This document shows positions 18,701 to 24,864 of a DNA stretch of 27,494 nucleotides, one piece after another. The DNA comes from RGIG9115 sp045603225 (GTDB lineage Bacteria > Bacillota > Clostridia > UBA1381). How positions within the stretch are numbered: the stretch's first letter is position 1; every line of letters begins with the position of its first letter. Both the position numbers and the translations under genes were made by a program. The stretch spans positions 1 through 27,494 of the forward strand of contig JAZULT010000028.1 in assembly GCA_045603225.1 (NCBI GenBank). The letters run 5' to 3'. Below the pieces are notes generated by a model. That model did no database searches. It had not been told where the DNA came from and saw only the letters and a program-made list of their open reading frames with translations.

Positions 18701-20437
18701 GATAAGAACTTCTCTTCATGGCATAAGTTCATGTCAGATATAATTAAAGAGATTGCTCCTGACATTCCGCTTCATGCGAAAATAATGGAATTCCCGGGTA
18801 CAACATCGGGTACTACCTCTTTAATGGTTCAGGACGGAACAAAGCTTGAAAATTATATCGGTGTTCTTGACTGGAACGGCTGTGACGGTGCAAACCGCTA
18901 TGAAAATAACGACAGCGTAGGTCCTCTTGTAGAATCGTTCTGGTATGACTATCAGAGAAGTATTCAGAATGCACCTGTAATCAATACTGAAGACCATATT
19001 CATGTAAACGGTTCGAAGATTTACACGGACGAGATAAATGACTATGCAATTCAGGCTATGTGGGAAGGTGCGATTCACGGACGTTCGTATTCAGATATAT
19101 GGCTCTGGGAAAGACATGACGGAAGCAATCCGAGTCAGTCGTTCAGAGGTAATATTTCTTACCGTCCGGACACTCTTGCCGGAATTGGAAGAGCTACTCA
19201 TGATATGAACAGACTTTCGTATGAGCTTGTTGCACTACAGGATGAAAAAGCAGATGTTGCACTTTTGTATTCGGATGCAACAGCTATATATGCCAAGGAA
19301 TTCGGCAACTCGGTTCTTCAGGCATATACAGGCGTTATGTATGCAGGTAAAAAGGCTCTTATTGTTACTGAGGATATGATTGAAAAGCTTCAGGATTACA
19401 AGGCGCTTGTTATACCGAGAGTTTTAAATGCGAAAGAATCTACCGTGAATGCAGTTGCTGAGTTCATAAGAAACGGCGGTAAGGTGTTTATTATTGATGA
19501 AAACAGCTTAAGATACAGTGAATACGGAAAACCGCACAACAGTGAAGTTCTTGAATACATCTATTCAAATTCTGAGGTTGTAAGAGATGTAACGTTTGCA
19601 AATACAACATTTGAAACGCCTACAAAGGAAGAACTCTTCGTATTGATATCAGACTTTATCGGGAAATGCGGACTTGACTACATAACAGCAGTAAATGCCG
19701 AAACCGGAGAGCTTGCCGGACAGGTGGTGCTTGACAGTGCAATTTATGACGGTAAGCTTATAGTAAATGTATGTAACTACGCAGAAACGAAGGACATCAA
19801 AATCAAAGTCGGTGACAAGATTGTTTCAGAAAGCTTTGACCTTATTAAATATGAAGATGTTCCTGAAAGCTTTACTGCTAAACGTTACGTTTCAAAACTT
19901 CTTGTTATTGATACTGACCATAATTTTATAGACGTATTCGGTCACTGGGCAGAAGAAAATATTTCTTCACTTGCCGGAAAAGGCCTTGTAAAGGGTATGT
20001 CGGAGTCACGTTTTGAACCTGAAAACAAGCTTACAAGAGCAGAGTTTCTTACAATGCTTGTAAGAGCAGCAGAGCTTGAAAATGCAGTATATAGCGGTGG
20101 AATAAGTGATGTTTCAGCTAAAGACTGGTATGCAGGTTATGTTGCATCTGCACAGAAAGCAGGAATCATAACAGAAAGTACGTTCAGACCGAATGACAAA
20201 ATTACACGTGAGGAAATGTGTGTAATGCTTACTGCTTTTTATGAAAGTAAAAACGGTGCTATAACAGGTAAAACTGCAGATTTCTCTGATATCAGAGAAG
20301 CAGGAGACAGAGAATCTGTTGAAAAGGCTTTTGCGAAAGGATTCATAAACGGTTATGAGGACGGAACGTTCAGACCTCAGAGCAATATGACAAGAGCGGA
20401 AGCTTCTACTGTTGTAATAAGATTTATGGAGAACTAA
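15722..20437 (+). CDS. SLH-anchored GH42-like glycoside hydrolase with CBM-type domains
   Basis: This 1571-residue enzyme contains, in order: signal peptide (about 1-27), CBM4/9-like jelly roll (about 37-170), CBM9/DOMON-like domain (about 233-430, I-T-I-D-G-N-M-D-D-W), Ig-like strand domain (about 435-515), helical segment (about 520-625), and a TIM barrel from about 641. The barrel is interrupted by another jelly roll (about 680-838) and resumes with L-L-L-S-P-H-Y-F-P-S. E930 in S-N-E-P is the likely acid/base and E1090 in N-T-E-D-H the likely nucleophile, 160 residues apart as expected in clan GH-A. A Rossmann-like GH42 'trimerisation' domain (about 1178-1290), a beta-domain and three SLH modules (about 1402-1571) follow. 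Start ATG 15722 is preferred to ATG 15707 because AAGGAAG lies between them. The likely activity is an exo-acting beta-glycosidase on the cell surface; the sugar is unknown. Confidence 0.8.
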   Translation: MIKKKFMPALLCMSILSALFTLPVYSAKSPDTTTAQGWTAVFAGEVDAYIELDDKDPYSGEFSLKAVNNTPVIANTYLSLVTNINLVEGRTYEIGLAAKSQKSTTVQLTFNWDKRRNLLPFGGSYSWTESAIEYTATQTGPTEMRFVIDGVTEGFWLDEVYCREKGKDKNLIQNSGFELAPVEEEKPEEVIGEEVLGLEQTYYRIKQGTTFLQSDFERVRGGFKFMPIYRPTGITIDGNMDDWNEFSEIYMPTLPTQYQIYMEDQREFDATAKTKFAYDDVYFYLYLESHDDINFPVNESDQYWTGDSFQFTISRMDDTYGTEMGCCHNIEKDKTEIYSTALGAGGISQISAKSTYEDGVTKYEIRMPWEIFFNERYSRPEEFKIDVLYNDNDGDGRRYCVELAPGISEGKTNAKFPILSCMEDSSPWYTWIDGETTAPVGEDTGLSLFLVNGGSIDGTYSVTFPDGTVEEHIIKPNTGERIPFNVKFTEEGVQIVQVQVSDSSSTYTASFEVTAAYTPPTPEEASKTLQTFERYAKELNELIAKCTKQGISTEYEQVNCSTIEKFIEYIKRDIERNDLSLFRYQHRCIEKLYVDAKADLEAYLTGQAEPLPVPEYITSELTTKNNAIWAMTDTDGVREERPVFFVGYGHFADASNQIPTFNKFGVNTIQTEIGPSSVISSNKAPTEWTYFLRGVNATCSVQSEVAKDGKYALKFTNTDPYTANNYMAISQTVSVEPNTIYKIGGWVKVESADRFYIYTDGYNGHHDFGKTGGYTHDWQEWELTFTTGENQTTRNIRILSNGVTKAGYLDGLYIKKEGSDENLLLNGSFEQVNSEDTFFNVTTSAIKGVESILLNAEKNNINVCLLLSPHYFPSFVLEMYPEINYNLSYGFIKYNIMDERAKQVIEAYLRAIIPRIKDYTSLGSLCVSNEPQFWTKQARDFYQPLWEEYIKEKHGTIEALNVAYGTEYADFSECKIPTVGDNLALYYDYKLFNDKNFSSWHKFMSDIIKEIAPDIPLHAKIMEFPGTTSGTTSLMVQDGTKLENYIGVLDWNGCDGANRYENNDSVGPLVESFWYDYQRSIQNAPVINTEDHIHVNGSKIYTDEINDYAIQAMWEGAIHGRSYSDIWLWERHDGSNPSQSFRGNISYRPDTLAGIGRATHDMNRLSYELVALQDEKADVALLYSDATAIYAKEFGNSVLQAYTGVMYAGKKALIVTEDMIEKLQDYKALVIPRVLNAKESTVNAVAEFIRNGGKVFIIDENSLRYSEYGKPHNSEVLEYIYSNSEVVRDVTFANTTFETPTKEELFVLISDFIGKCGLDYITAVNAETGELAGQVVLDSAIYDGKLIVNVCNYAETKDIKIKVGDKIVSESFDLIKYEDVPESFTAKRYVSKLLVIDTDHNFIDVFGHWAEENISSLAGKGLVKGMSESRFEPENKLTRAEFLTMLVRAAELENAVYSGGISDVSAKDWYAGYVASAQKAGIITESTFRPNDKITREEMCVMLTAFYESKNGAITGKTADFSDIREAGDRESVEKAFAKGFINGYEDGTFRPQSNMTRAEASTVVIRFMEN

Positions 20438-20438
20438 G

Positions 20439-23435
20439 ATGAAAAAATTATTGACTTTATTAACTGCATTTGCTATGCTTCCATGCATAGCAAATGCGGA
20501 AGATAAGTATTTCGGGGAGGAGCTTTCAAATCTGAAAGCTCTCCTTGATGAATGTGAAAGCAGAAAGATTTCTGTACCCTATGAAGAAGTGGCTTATACA
20601 ACTCTTGAACGGTTTGCGGAATATATTGTTCAGGATGAAGCGGCGGGAGTTGATTCAGCACAGCTTGATTACAACAAGGGATATATGCAAACTCTTTATA
20701 CCGAGACATGTGATAAGCTTGATTCATATCTGAGGGGAGAAGCTGTTCCTTTAAGTGTGAAAAAATACAATATGTCAGGTTTACATGACTTTCAGGATAA
20801 CGGCAGAAGTATATATTCAATCGGCTACGGTCACGGAACAATGACAAGAAATGATATTCCGAATCTTGATGAATTCGGTGCTAACAATATTCAGATGGAA
20901 ACCGGACCGACAAAAGTGTTTACCGATGTGCCGAGCTTTTCGATTTCAAAGCCTTCCGATACTTCTCTGACATACAGTATCGCAAACGACTCCGAACGCG
21001 GAAACTTTCTCAAAGTAAAAAGCACAAATTACGGTGACTACATTTATTTTTCGCAGTCGGTAACTGTTGAACCGAATACAGTATATGAATTCGGACTTGA
21101 TGCGCTGGGAATACTTAACTCGAATTATGCAAAGGTAAATGTTACCCTGAAAGGTAAGAAGGATAATCCGAAATCTCTGACTGATTTAAGCGGAACTGAG
21201 AAAACATATAAGTTTACTTATGAAACCGCAGAGGATGAGACTCAGGTAACTTTTGTACTTAGTGTATTTAATGAAGTTCCGATGCTCTGGGCGGATAATT
21301 TGTATGTAAGAAAATCCGGTGGTGAAAATATTCTCCTGAACGGTAACCTTGACGATACATACAGCAAAAAGGAAATTGAAAGTTTAAGACGTGATATAGA
21401 GCTTGCGGCAGAAAATAATATTGCGGTTTCTCTTCTCCTTTCACCGCATTATTTCCCGTCAGACCTTGCAGATGAAGTGTACGCTTCGGGAAGTAACGGA
21501 TTTATCAAATTCAATGTCGATATGGAAGAAACGAGGGAGATAATCGAAAGATATCTCCGTATAGTCTGCGATGAGCTTAAGGATTGTAAAGGAATATCGA
21601 ATATTGTTCTTACAAACGAGCCTGTTTATATTACAACAAACTGGTACGATTATTACGCACCGCGTTTTAACGAATGGATTGTTAAAAAGTACGGTAATAT
21701 TGAGGCTCTGAATAAAGCTTACGGTAAAAAATACAGTGATTTCTCAGAAGTGAAGATGCCGAGTGCATATATCTGGAACAGTCCGCTTTTTTATGACTGG
21801 CTTGATTTCAACGAAGAAGTGTTCACTGAGTGGCATGTATGGGTTGCAGATATTGTAAGAGAATATTTCCCGGACACTCCGCTAAGTGCAAAAACGATGA
21901 ATCTTATTCCTGATGGGCCGGATAATCACGGCTCAATGATGCATGGAGCTAATCCTGAACGTTTCAACGTGTTCAGCGACTGGACAGGGAATGATGCACA
22001 TTCATATGGAGACGGTAACGGAACTTTTGAAAAAGGTAAGTTTTTGAAAAAGATGCTTTGGTATGATTATCTTTCTGCTGTGACAGGTAAAAATTTATAT
22101 AATTCGGAGGATCACATTATTCCCAATTATCATACGGAGTATAACGAAAGCTACGCAAAGAATGTAAGAGCAGACCTTTGGCAAGGTATGATTCATCATA
22201 ACCGTATGTCATCTGTCTGGCATTGGACAAGAAGCTATAATACTGAAAGTGATGCTTGCAATGCTATTCTTCACAGACCTGATTGCATATATGAGGTTGG
22301 GCGTACCGCTCTGGATGTCAACCGTCTTTCTGATAAGCTTGACCGTATAGCAGGAAAGAAGCGGAAGGTTGCTCTTTATTACTCGGAAGCAAGCCGTAAC
22401 TACTGCGAAGACCACGGAAGCACACTTCATACAATGTACGAAAACTTACTGACTCTTGGTCAATCGGTAGGATTTGTTTCGGAAGTGAGTATCGACAATA
22501 TATATGATTATGATGTTGTTGTATTCGGAGCTTCTGCAAATACTACGAAGAAAGCCGCAGGGATTATAGAAGATTATGCCGAAAAGGGAGGAACTGTTGT
22601 GCTTGTCGGTGATGGCAATCTTAAGTACGATGAGTACAATCAGGCAATGAACTGCACAATTGAGAACCCTGTAAATACAACTGCTGATACATTTAAAGAT
22701 GATATGAAAGACCTTTTAACAAAGAAAGGCTTCATGCGAGTTCAGATTATTGACAATTCAACGGGTGAGATTGCTGAAAATGTTGAATGGCAGTTTGATG
22801 TAGACATGACCGGAGTTCTTGTAAATGTTATGTCGCTTGAAGGGAACTATGATATTTCAGTTTACCTTGACGGTAAAAAAATGACCGGTCTTACAGATAC
22901 ACTTTCAGGTGAAGAATTTACTTCGTCGGTTGGTATAGAAGAATTTGTTCCGAGACTTCTTCAGAGCCGTGTGCAGAGAACTCCTGAAGAGGTAAGTATT
23001 GTAAGTGTATCAGACGGTGTTGTTACATGGAATAATAAAGATGAAGCATACAGCTTTGCTCATATTTATAGAATAGGAAATGATAATACACCGGAGCTTG
23101 TTTGCAGAACGGACAGATTTTCATATGCTTCAAACGGTGAGGATAGTATTATTATAAGAGCAGTTGACTATTACGGGAATGAGAGCTTGGGTGTTCCTGT
23201 TAATATTAGCGGAAGAACGCCGCTGACTGTGGAAGTTTCGGGCAACGAAGCAGTCGTGACAAACACAACAGACCGTCCTGTAATGGGTACACTGTCAATT
23301 AATCTTATGGATTCCGAAGGAAAACTGTTACAGGGAGTAGCATCTTCGTTTATGCTCAGCCCCGGACAGACAACGTCTCTTTGTAATCCGTTTATCGAAA
23401 AAGACGGACAGTATATAGATATTAGTTTTGACTAA
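20439..23435 (+). CDS. Secreted GH42-like glycoside hydrolase, unanchored paralogue
   Basis: This 998-residue protein is a shorter paralogue of the preceding enzyme. It has a signal peptide (about 1-21), the same helical segment (about 22-115) and a TIM barrel beginning Y-S-I-G-Y-G-H-G. A jelly-roll insert lies at about 160-305, and the barrel resumes with the same L-L-L-S-P-H-Y-F-P-S motif. E394 in T-N-E-P and E557 in N-S-E-D-H are the likely acid/base and nucleophile. A Rossmann-like GH42-type domain (about 641-735), beta-domains including an Fn3-like unit (about 845-915) and a C-terminal beta-domain follow. It lacks the N-terminal jelly roll, the CBM9-like domain and the SLH triplet of its neighbour, so it should be released or held by partners. 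The ATG lies one base after the upstream stop, with GGAG at the end of that gene, so translation is probably coupled. Substrate unknown. Confidence 0.8.
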   Translation: MKKLLTLLTAFAMLPCIANAEDKYFGEELSNLKALLDECESRKISVPYEEVAYTTLERFAEYIVQDEAAGVDSAQLDYNKGYMQTLYTETCDKLDSYLRGEAVPLSVKKYNMSGLHDFQDNGRSIYSIGYGHGTMTRNDIPNLDEFGANNIQMETGPTKVFTDVPSFSISKPSDTSLTYSIANDSERGNFLKVKSTNYGDYIYFSQSVTVEPNTVYEFGLDALGILNSNYAKVNVTLKGKKDNPKSLTDLSGTEKTYKFTYETAEDETQVTFVLSVFNEVPMLWADNLYVRKSGGENILLNGNLDDTYSKKEIESLRRDIELAAENNIAVSLLLSPHYFPSDLADEVYASGSNGFIKFNVDMEETREIIERYLRIVCDELKDCKGISNIVLTNEPVYITTNWYDYYAPRFNEWIVKKYGNIEALNKAYGKKYSDFSEVKMPSAYIWNSPLFYDWLDFNEEVFTEWHVWVADIVREYFPDTPLSAKTMNLIPDGPDNHGSMMHGANPERFNVFSDWTGNDAHSYGDGNGTFEKGKFLKKMLWYDYLSAVTGKNLYNSEDHIIPNYHTEYNESYAKNVRADLWQGMIHHNRMSSVWHWTRSYNTESDACNAILHRPDCIYEVGRTALDVNRLSDKLDRIAGKKRKVALYYSEASRNYCEDHGSTLHTMYENLLTLGQSVGFVSEVSIDNIYDYDVVVFGASANTTKKAAGIIEDYAEKGGTVVLVGDGNLKYDEYNQAMNCTIENPVNTTADTFKDDMKDLLTKKGFMRVQIIDNSTGEIAENVEWQFDVDMTGVLVNVMSLEGNYDISVYLDGKKMTGLTDTLSGEEFTSSVGIEEFVPRLLQSRVQRTPEEVSIVSVSDGVVTWNNKDEAYSFAHIYRIGNDNTPELVCRTDRFSYASNGEDSIIIRAVDYYGNESLGVPVNISGRTPLTVEVSGNEAVVTNTTDRPVMGTLSINLMDSEGKLLQGVASSFMLSPGQTTSLCNPFIEKDGQYIDISFD
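20464..20499 (+). other. Long hairpin inside the signal-peptide codons
   Basis: Arms GCATTTGCTATGC (20466-20478) and GCATAGCAAATGC (20485-20497) are perfect inverted repeats of 13 bp around a 6-base loop. A T-G wobble and a further C-G pair extend the stem to 15. It starts about 25 bases after the ATG at 20439, so it could slow translation or block mRNA decay between the paralogous enzyme genes. The function is inference. Confidence 0.6.
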
Positions 23436-23460
23436 GGGGATGTAAAAAAAGTCCAGACCG

Positions 23461-23507
23461 CAAAAAGGAGGTGTAAAAAAACCGAGTTTTTTTACACCTC
23501 CTTTTTG
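23461..23507 (+). terminator. Strong hairpin ending the surface-glycan operon
   Basis: Positions 23461-23481 and 23487-23507 are perfectly complementary over 21 bp around a 5-base loop. The core is GGAGGTGT with A-tract and T-tract halves near the loop. It begins about 25 bases after the stop at 23435. T-rich sequence on both sides of the core suits a bidirectional intrinsic terminator. No gene enters from the right, so its main use is to end the plus-strand operon. Confidence 0.8.
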
Positions 23508-23554
23508 TGTTTGTGCAAAACATTTTCGAATCCGGTAAATTCTACTGTTTTCTA

Positions 23555-23583
23555 TTGACTTAGAAGTTATAGTATGGTAAAAT
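23555..23583 (+). promoter_or_regulatory. Promoter of the HtrA-like gene
   Basis: TTGACT (23555-23560), a 17-base spacer and TAAAAT (23578-23583) preceded by TG at 23575-23576 form an extended -10 promoter. The ten bases ATGGTAAAAT are identical to those of the promoter at 4159-4187. Transcription would start near 23590, leaving a leader of about 130 bases. Confidence 0.7.
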
Positions 23584-23639
23584 ATAGTTAACAAAATTTG
23601 CGGTTGAAGTATAAATGTGTAAATTTATGTTGTGATACC

Positions 23640-23702
23640 GACAGATTTTTGTACGTACTGTCAGTCCACAGACGGGTATGTGTAATTTTATTATATGTGG
23701 AC
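23640..23702 (+). promoter_or_regulatory. Structured 5' leader of the HtrA-like gene
   Basis: Two possible stems lie in the leader: GACAG (23640-23644) with CTGTC (23658-23662), and GTCCACA (23664-23670) with TGTGGAC (23696-23702) across a 25-base loop. The second stem ends immediately before AGAAAGG (23703-23709), one candidate ribosome binding site. It matches no riboswitch class that I recognise, and the stems are short. Confidence 0.3.
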
Positions 23703-23722
23703 AGAAAGGTTATGGGGATTTT

Positions 23723-24859
23723 ATGAAAAGTAAAGCGATTTTTGTTTGTTTGCTGACAGCTTTAGTTTCAGCACATAGTGCTACTGCGGCACCGGCAGTG
23801 GAAGTAAACGGAACACAGATAGAAACAGATGCAATAATAATTGATGACAGAACTTATGTACCTTTAAGAGGGGTGTTCGAATCAGCGGGCGCATCGGTTT
23901 CATGGGATGAACAGACACAGACGGCAAAAATTGTAATGCCTCAGTCTGCAAACGATGACGAACTTATACCGAATATAATAGAAAAAGTCAGTCCTTCTGT
24001 AGTCGGAATAATCGGAAGAGGAAAGGTTGAAGATTATTTTGGTTCGTATGAATCTATAATGAGCGGATCGGGAATAGTCATAAAAACCGGTGGTGAAATT
24101 CTGACAAATGCCCATGTAGTGAAGGATATGGACAGTATTCTTGTTGTTTTAAATGACGGAAAAGGATATGAAGCTCAGCTTAAGTACATAGATGAGGAAA
24201 CAGACCTTGCAGTTGTAAAAATAAAGAAGATAGGACTTCCCGTTGTCAAATTTGCAAACAAGGATGATATTATTGTAGGAAAAAAAGTTGTGGCAATTGG
24301 AACTCCGATAACATTTTCACTTCGTAATTCTGCTACAGTCGGATATATAAGCGGATTAAACAGAAGTGTAGGCGACCCGTACAGACTTATTCAGACTGAT
24401 ACTGCTATTACAAACGGAAACTCGGGCGGAGCACTTATTAATATGCAGGGTGAGCTTGTAGGAGTAACATCAAGCGGTTATTCGGGAACAAGTACTAATT
24501 TTGCAATTCCCATAGATACAGTTCAGTATGTTATGAGTCATTTTGAGCAGTATGGAAAGGTAAAGAGGCCGTTTTTCGGAGCAGAGTTCCAGGAAGACTG
24601 GCTTGCGGAACTTGGTGTCCCATCCGAGGCAGGACTTACAATAAAAGGTCTTGAAAAATCATCTTCTCTTGCGAAGGCGGGATACAAAAACGGAGATGTT
24701 CTGGTGTCTGTAGACGGAGTGCCGATAAATAGTATTGTAGAGCTTAATGAGCTATTGAAAAATTATCTTCCCGGTGATACAGTGAATGTAGGAGTTAAAA
24801 CCGGCGGTGAGATAAAATACTCAGATGTAGTTCTGGGTGAGAAACCTGATAAGGAGTGA
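23723..24859 (+). CDS. HtrA/DegP-type serine protease with stalk domain
   Basis: The 378-residue exported protease starts with a signal peptide (about 1-22). A single copper-amine-oxidase-like 'stalk' domain follows (about 24-75, with R-T-Y-V-P-L-R-G-V-F-E). The trypsin-like protease (about 85-285) has a full triad: H131 in N-A-H-V-V, D161 in T-D-L-A-V-V-K and S234 in G-N-S-G-G. One PDZ domain ends the protein (about 290-378). Triad spacing agrees with DegP-type proteases, which degrade or refold misfolded exported proteins. The stalk replaces the usual N-terminal membrane anchor of Gram-positive HtrA and may bind the wall. An in-frame ATG at 23678 would put 15 residues before the signal peptide, so ATG 23723 is chosen; GGGG at 23714-23717 or AGAAAGG at 23703-23709 may serve as ribosome site. 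The next gene follows directly, so the two are probably co-transcribed. It may look after the large exported proteins encoded upstream. Confidence 0.9.
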   Translation: MKSKAIFVCLLTALVSAHSATAAPAVEVNGTQIETDAIIIDDRTYVPLRGVFESAGASVSWDEQTQTAKIVMPQSANDDELIPNIIEKVSPSVVGIIGRGKVEDYFGSYESIMSGSGIVIKTGGEILTNAHVVKDMDSILVVLNDGKGYEAQLKYIDEETDLAVVKIKKIGLPVVKFANKDDIIVGKKVVAIGTPITFSLRNSATVGYISGLNRSVGDPYRLIQTDTAITNGNSGGALINMQGELVGVTSSGYSGTSTNFAIPIDTVQYVMSHFEQYGKVKRPFFGAEFQEDWLAELGVPSEAGLTIKGLEKSSSLAKAGYKNGDVLVSVDGVPINSIVELNELLKNYLPGDTVNVGVKTGGEIKYSDVVLGEKPDKE

Positions 24860-24864
24860 CAGAA

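Noticed and set aside
23678..23722. Upstream ATG start for the HtrA-like protease
   Set aside because: It would add a 15-residue extension before a normal signal peptide and has no good ribosome site.
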